Assembly (NCBI RefSeq): GCF_026340465.1
Contig: NZ_JAPEPC010000001.1
Location: 6,518,501-6,582,500, forward strand
DNA: 64,000 bases
DNA from: Streptomyces sp. NBC_01306
GTDB lineage: Bacteria > Actinomycetota > Actinomycetes > Streptomycetales > Streptomycetaceae
Reading direction: 5' to 3'
Of this stretch, positions 60,195 through 64,000 are shown one piece after another. How positions within the stretch are numbered: the stretch's first letter is position 1; every line of letters starts with the position of its first letter. Position numbers and translations under genes: made by a program. The notes under the pieces were generated by a model. That model did not search any database, was not told the DNA's origin, and was given only the letters and a program-made list of their open reading frames with translations.

Positions 60195-61499
60195 ATGAAA
60201 ACGAGCCGGCGCCGAGCCGCACTGTACGAACGGATCCCGGGCGGCGAGGACGGCCGCCGGATGCTCTGGATCGCCCTCATCAACAAAGCGGGCACCGGAC
60301 TCTGGATGGGCGCCGCCGCGCTCTACTTCACTCTTGTCGCCGGCCTCTCGGTCGCCCAGGTCGGCATCCTCATGGGGGTCTCGGGGGCCGCCGGCATCGC
60401 GGGCGCACCGCTCGCCGGCCATCTCGCCGACCGGTTCCCCCTCACCCGCGTCCTGGTGGCCGCCCAGGTCCAGCAGGCACTGGCCCTGCTCGCGCTGCTC
60501 ACCACACACAGCTTCACGCTGATGCTCCTCTACTCCGCCGTCGGCAGCCTCGGCGACCGCGGGTCCAACGTCCTCACCAAGCTCTACTCGGCCCGGGTGG
60601 GCGGAGCCGACCGCATCCGCTACCAGGCGGTCCAGCGCACAGTCTCCAACGCGGGCTGGGCCATCGGCGGCCTCGCCGCGGCCGTCACCCTCGGCGTCGG
60701 GACCACTCACGCCTACTACGCCCTGCTCATCGGCAACGCCGTGTCGTATGCCGTGGTCGCGGCCCTCACCGTGCGCTGCGCCGAACCGCCGGCTCCCTCC
60801 CGGGTCGTCACGGGTTCGGCCGGTACGGGTCCGGTCGTCACGGGTTCGGAGGGACCGGCCCTCGCCGCCCCGCCGCCCAACCCCTGGCGCGACCGCACGT
60901 ACCTCCTCTTCACCGCGACCGAGACGATGCTCTTCCTGGACGACGCCGTGCTGCAGGTCGGGATGCCGCTGTGGATCGTCCACGCCACCACGGCCCCGCA
61001 CGGTCTGGCGCCCCTGCTGATGGTCCTCAACTGCGTCATGGTCGTCTTCTGCCAGGTGCCGCTCAGCCGGTTCGCCTCCACCCCGCAGACGGCCCGCACC
61101 CTCCTGATGCCGCTCGCCGGCTCCTTCACGGCCGGCTGCCTCGCGATGACCGCTTCGTCGCACGGCGGCACCTGGGCAGCCGTCACCGCGCTGATCCTCG
61201 CCGCGATCGCGCTGACCGTCGCCGAGATGCTGCACGCCACGGCCTCCTGGGAACTCTCGGTCACCCTCGCCGACGACGAGGCGCAGGGCGCCTACCTCGG
61301 GGTGCACGGGCTCGCCCAGTCCGCCCAGCGCAGCGGCGGGCCCCTGCTCGTCACCGCGGTGATCGCCGCAGGTCCGCTGGGATGGCCCGTACTCGCCGCA
61401 GGTGTCGTAGCGACCTGCGCGGCGCAGAGCCGTCTGGTGCGGACCCGGCTGTCCGCAACGGCGTTGTCAGTGCCCCCGGTTACTGTGAGTGAGCACTGA
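60195..61499 (+). CDS. MFS transporter
   Basis: 434 residues; ATG 60195 behind AAGGGGGAACA. About 12 membrane segments in two halves joined by a cytoplasmic loop with a short Val-Thr-Gly-Ser repeat (VVTGSAGTGPVVTGSEGP). DRFPLTRVLVAAQVQ after helix 2 is the MFS loop motif. The larger frame that begins at 56682 is antisense-type shadow sequence before this start. Probable drug or metabolite exporter controlled by the divergent MocR-type regulator. Substrate unknown. Confidence 0.9.
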   Translation: MKTSRRRAALYERIPGGEDGRRMLWIALINKAGTGLWMGAAALYFTLVAGLSVAQVGILMGVSGAAGIAGAPLAGHLADRFPLTRVLVAAQVQQALALLALLTTHSFTLMLLYSAVGSLGDRGSNVLTKLYSARVGGADRIRYQAVQRTVSNAGWAIGGLAAAVTLGVGTTHAYYALLIGNAVSYAVVAALTVRCAEPPAPSRVVTGSAGTGPVVTGSEGPALAAPPPNPWRDRTYLLFTATETMLFLDDAVLQVGMPLWIVHATTAPHGLAPLLMVLNCVMVVFCQVPLSRFASTPQTARTLLMPLAGSFTAGCLAMTASSHGGTWAAVTALILAAIALTVAEMLHATASWELSVTLADDEAQGAYLGVHGLAQSAQRSGGPLLVTAVIAAGPLGWPVLAAGVVATCAAQSRLVRTRLSATALSVPPVTVSEH

Positions 61500-61521
61500 T
61501 CGAGCGCGCTCAGGGGGAGTC

Positions 61522-62406
61522 ATGGCGCAGACACACCGGACCGGATCCATGCGGCACGCACTGCGCCGCGAAGCACCGAGCACCGTCGGCCTGCTGGCCG
61601 ACGAGCAGGACTTCGCGGTGATGCGGCGCTACCGCACCTTCACCTTCGACGACCACACGGCCTACCTCCAGCAGGTCGAGGGCCTGCTGCGGGCCCTCAC
61701 CGCCGAGGAGGTGCACACGACGGTCGCCCTCTTCGACCCCGAGGAGTACGAGGAGTTCTGCACGGCGGCCGGGCTCGACCCGGACTCGGCAGACAGCCGG
61801 ACGCGCTTCACCGCGGGCATCGCGGCGGACGGGGCGACCGTCCAGTACACCGGACAGCCCATCGACCGGCTGGTCCCGCTCCTCATCAACGCCGCAGTGT
61901 GCCGGGCCACTCTGGAGTACGCGACGATGGTGCTGGCCGAAGCGGGGGAGTGCGCCGACTGCGGCCAGGACATCGGCGCGACATCGTTCGACCGGGCCTC
62001 CCGCGCACTGAAGAGCCTGCTGGACGGGGCGGGCCCCGGGGTCCACCATCTCGTCTGCAGCATTCCCGCCGAGGACGAACCGCTCCTCGCCGTCCTGCAC
62101 GCCGAGAGGGGCGAAGGCCCCCGCACCCGGCTCGACCGCGCGGAAGGCATGGCCTTCGTGACCGTGCTCGCCGCCGGTATGGCTCTGGAAAGCCCCGGCG
62201 GGATTGTCATCCGTACGACGGTGCCGGGCCAGGACGACACGGTCCGCGGCTGGCGGCTCCACCGAGGCCGACTGCAACCGCTCACCGCGGGCGAGGTGTT
62301 CAGCGCCTACTGCACCGACGCCGACACCGGCGACCCGGTGGCCCCGGAACCGGGCGTCGACTACTGCGCCGGATACGTGATCCCGGAGGACGACCCGCAC
62401 CACTGA
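61522..62406 (+). CDS. conserved hypothetical protein
   Basis: 294 residues; ATG 61522 has GGGGGAG 3 nt upstream, which beats the GTG at 61489. Soluble and acidic, with FAVMRRYRTFTFDDHTAYLQ near the start, a central GECADCGQDIGAT with two Cys, and a C-terminal part FSAYCTDADTGDPVAPEPGV. No membrane helix, signal or enzyme motif. I do not recognise its function. 22 nt after the MFS gene, so possibly co-transcribed. A terminator follows. Confidence 0.75.
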   Translation: MAQTHRTGSMRHALRREAPSTVGLLADEQDFAVMRRYRTFTFDDHTAYLQQVEGLLRALTAEEVHTTVALFDPEEYEEFCTAAGLDPDSADSRTRFTAGIAADGATVQYTGQPIDRLVPLLINAAVCRATLEYATMVLAEAGECADCGQDIGATSFDRASRALKSLLDGAGPGVHHLVCSIPAEDEPLLAVLHAERGEGPRTRLDRAEGMAFVTVLAAGMALESPGGIVIRTTVPGQDDTVRGWRLHRGRLQPLTAGEVFSAYCTDADTGDPVAPEPGVDYCAGYVIPEDDPHH

Positions 62407-62437
62407 CCTCTGACTCCTGATCACCGACCACGGACGC

Positions 62438-62477
62438 CCGAGGGGCTCCCGGCCGGACACGGCAGGAAGCCCCTCGG
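62438..62477. terminator. bidirectional terminator hairpin
   Basis: CCGAGGGGCT and AGCCCCTCGG form a perfect 10-bp stem around a 20-nt loop, between the convergent hypothetical gene and ptsI. Confidence 0.7.
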
Positions 62478-62509
62478 ACACCACACCACCGGGCGCCGGA
62501 ACCGCGCGA

Positions 62510-64000
62510 CTACTCGCCGGACAGCACGGCCTGAGCGGCCAGCCGTGCTTCGTCCGCCGAGTCTGCGGCGCGCGCCGCGGCAGCCGCACGCTCGCACTGG
62601 GCGAGCGTGTGCTGCGCCAGCGTCGTGCGGACGTACGGAATGGCGGCCGCACCCATGGAAAGGCTGGTCACACCGAGACCGGTCAGCACACATGCCAGCG
62701 TCGGATCGGAGGCGGCCTCACCGCAGACACCACAGCTCTTGGCCTCGGCCTTCGCGGCCTCGGCGGCCATCGACACCAGGTCGAGCAGCGCGGGCTGCCA
62801 CGGATCCTGCAGCCGGGACACCGCACCGACCTGCCGGTCCGCCGCGAAGGTGTACTGCGCCAGGTCGTTGGTGCCCAGCGAAAGGAACTCGACCTCGCGG
62901 AGGATGGACCGCGCCCGCAGCGCGGCGGACGGGATCTCCACCATCGCGCCGAACTTCGCGTGCAGCCCCGCCTCCCGGCAGGCGTCGGCGAACGCCTTGG
63001 CATCGGCCCGGTCCGCCACCATCGGCGCCATGACCTCCAGATACACCGGCAGCCCCTCAACTGCCCTGGCCAGCGCGGTCAACTGGGCCCGCAGCACATC
63101 GGGGTGGTCGAGGAGCGACCGAAGCCCCCGCACACCGAGGGCGGGGTTCGGCTCGTCGGCCGGCGTCAGGAAGTCCAGCGGCTTGTCGGCCCCGGCGTCC
63201 AGCACCCGCACCACAACCCGGCTCTCCGGAAACGCCTCCAGCACCGAGCGGTACGCCTCGACCTGCTTCGCCTCCGACGGCGCCTTCGCGGAGTCGTCCA
63301 GGAACAGGAACTCGGTACGGAAGAGGCCGACGCCCTCGGCGCCCGCCTCCAGTGCTGCGGCGACATCGTCCGGCCCGCCGATATTGGCCAGCAGCGGCAC
63401 CTTGTGGCCGTCGGACGTCGCCCCGGGACCGGTCGAAGCGGACAGCGCGGCCTTGCGGGCGGCGGCCGCGGACACCAACTCGGCCCGCTTCTCGTCGCTG
63501 GGCCGGACGAAGATCTCTCCCGTACTGCCGTCGACGGCCACGACGGTGCCCTCGGCCAGCTCACCCGCACCGGGCAGGGCCACGACGGCCGGTACACCGA
63601 GTGCCCGGGCCAGGATGGCGCTGTGGCTGGTGGGCCCGCCCTCCTCGGTCACGAAACCGAGCACCAGCGCGGGGTCGAGCAGCGCGGTGTCCGCGGGAGC
63701 GAGATCCCGGGCGATCAGTACATAGGGCTCATCGCTGTCGGGCACACCCGGCATCGGGACACCCAGCAGCCGCGCGACGATACGGTTCCGCACATCGTCC
63801 AGGTCCGCGACCCGGCCCGCGAGATACTCACCGGCACCGGCCAGCAGCGCCCGGTACGAGGCGAACGCGTCGTACACCCCGCGCTCGGCCGAGCTGCCCA
63901 CGGCGATACGCCGGTCGACATCGGCGATGAGCTCCGGGTCCTGGGCCATCATGGCCTGCGCCTCCAGCACGTGCTGTGCCTCGCCGCCGGCCAGATTTCC
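62510..64000 (-). CDS. ptsI: PTS enzyme I (phosphoenolpyruvate-protein phosphotransferase), 5' end cut
   Basis: Takes phosphate from PEP and passes it to HPr in the sugar PTS. The frame is open to the right edge, so the N-terminus is missing; 496 residues are visible of a usual 556-575. The phosphohistidine loop GGPTSHSAILARALGVPAVV is intact, then the PEP-binding barrel with GVGLFRTEFLFLD, PALGVRGLRSLLDHP, GAMVEIPSAALRARSI and LSLGTNDLAQYTFAADRQ, and the Cys of SCGVCGEAASDP near the end. S. coelicolor ptsI is SCO1391 by memory, consistent with the neighbourhood. Confidence 0.95.
   Translation of the reverse strand, partial: GNLAGGEAQHVLEAQAMMAQDPELIADVDRRIAVGSSAERGVYDAFASYRALLAGAGEYLAGRVADLDDVRNRIVARLLGVPMPGVPDSDEPYVLIARDLAPADTALLDPALVLGFVTEEGGPTSHSAILARALGVPAVVALPGAGELAEGTVVAVDGSTGEIFVRPSDEKRAELVSAAAARKAALSASTGPGATSDGHKVPLLANIGGPDDVAAALEAGAEGVGLFRTEFLFLDDSAKAPSEAKQVEAYRSVLEAFPESRVVVRVLDAGADKPLDFLTPADEPNPALGVRGLRSLLDHPDVLRAQLTALARAVEGLPVYLEVMAPMVADRADAKAFADACREAGLHAKFGAMVEIPSAALRARSILREVEFLSLGTNDLAQYTFAADRQVGAVSRLQDPWQPALLDLVSMAAEAAKAEAKSCGVCGEAASDPTLACVLTGLGVTSLSMGAAAIPYVRTTLAQHTLAQCERAAAAARAADSADEARLAAQAVLSGE

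Noticed and set aside
56682..61499. Apparent 1605-codon open frame
   Set aside because: Only the part from 60195 is a real MFS gene; the upstream part lies out of frame over the acetoacetyl-CoA synthetase and the antisense regulator and is Arg/Pro-rich shadow sequence.

Overview
The window is a high-GC actinobacterial chromosome segment, almost certainly from a Streptomyces. The signs are very GC-rich third codon positions, GTG/TTG starts, ATGA/GTGA gene overlaps, a single in-frame TTA codon in an otherwise TTA-free gene set, an RbpA gene behind a SigR-type promoter, a conservon (cvnABCD-like operon) and a GH18 chitinase with the classic Streptomyces direct-repeat promoter. From memory, the order ptsI ... 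rbpA ... chitinase matches the S. coelicolor SCO1391-SCO1430 region, so most of this is conserved core chromosome. I see no tRNA, rRNA, CRISPR array, insertion sequence or integrase.

Layout. 1-8.6 kb: a DUF2264 enzyme (cut by the left edge), a complete SBP_bac_5/Dpp-type ABC importer in one operon and a secreted right-handed beta-helix protein; together they look like a glycan uptake locus. 8.7-12.4 kb: an FHA-domain gene (frameshifted as read) coupled to a transmembrane Ser/Thr kinase, then a TetR regulator. 12.4-13.9 kb: secreted chitinase. 14-20.7 kb: acyl-CoA dehydrogenase, a lipocalin-like protein, an APH-fold phosphotransferase, small conserved genes, an Lrp regulator and a YtcJ-type amidohydrolase. 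20.7-26.2 kb: a long leader region, polyprenol-phosphate mannose synthase, FxsA, RbpA, and an operon YczE / glycerophosphodiesterase / UMF1-type MFS transporter. 26.3-32 kb: a MocR regulator, an odd ATPase-like membrane protein with a 64-aa membrane partner, and ankyrin and HEAT-repeat proteins. 32.2-34.6 kb: pxpABC 5-oxoprolinase. 34.9-42.3 kb: a three-gene condensin-like (MukFEB/JetABC-like) operon. 42.4-47.4 kb: a membrane protein and the conservon. 47.5-49.6 kb: thiolase-like/DUF35 pair and a DUF962 protein. 49.7-52.6 kb: sulfonate/nitrate-type ABC importer with candidate leader ORFs. 52.7-64 kb: VanX-type dipeptidase, NUDIX hydrolase, GH31 glucosidase, acetoacetyl-CoA synthetase, MocR regulator with divergent MFS exporter, a conserved hypothetical and PTS enzyme I (cut by the right edge).

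The most interesting system is the condensin-like operon at 34.9-42.3 kb. It encodes a kleisin-like protein, a MukE-like winged-helix protein and a 1613-residue SMC-like ATPase, but no JetD-type nuclease, and the ATPase has unusual Walker motifs. Secondary points are a bldA-type TTA codon in the conservon GTPase, Cys-rich upstream ORFs, several clean operator palindromes next to promoters, and a frameshift in the FHA partner of the kinase.
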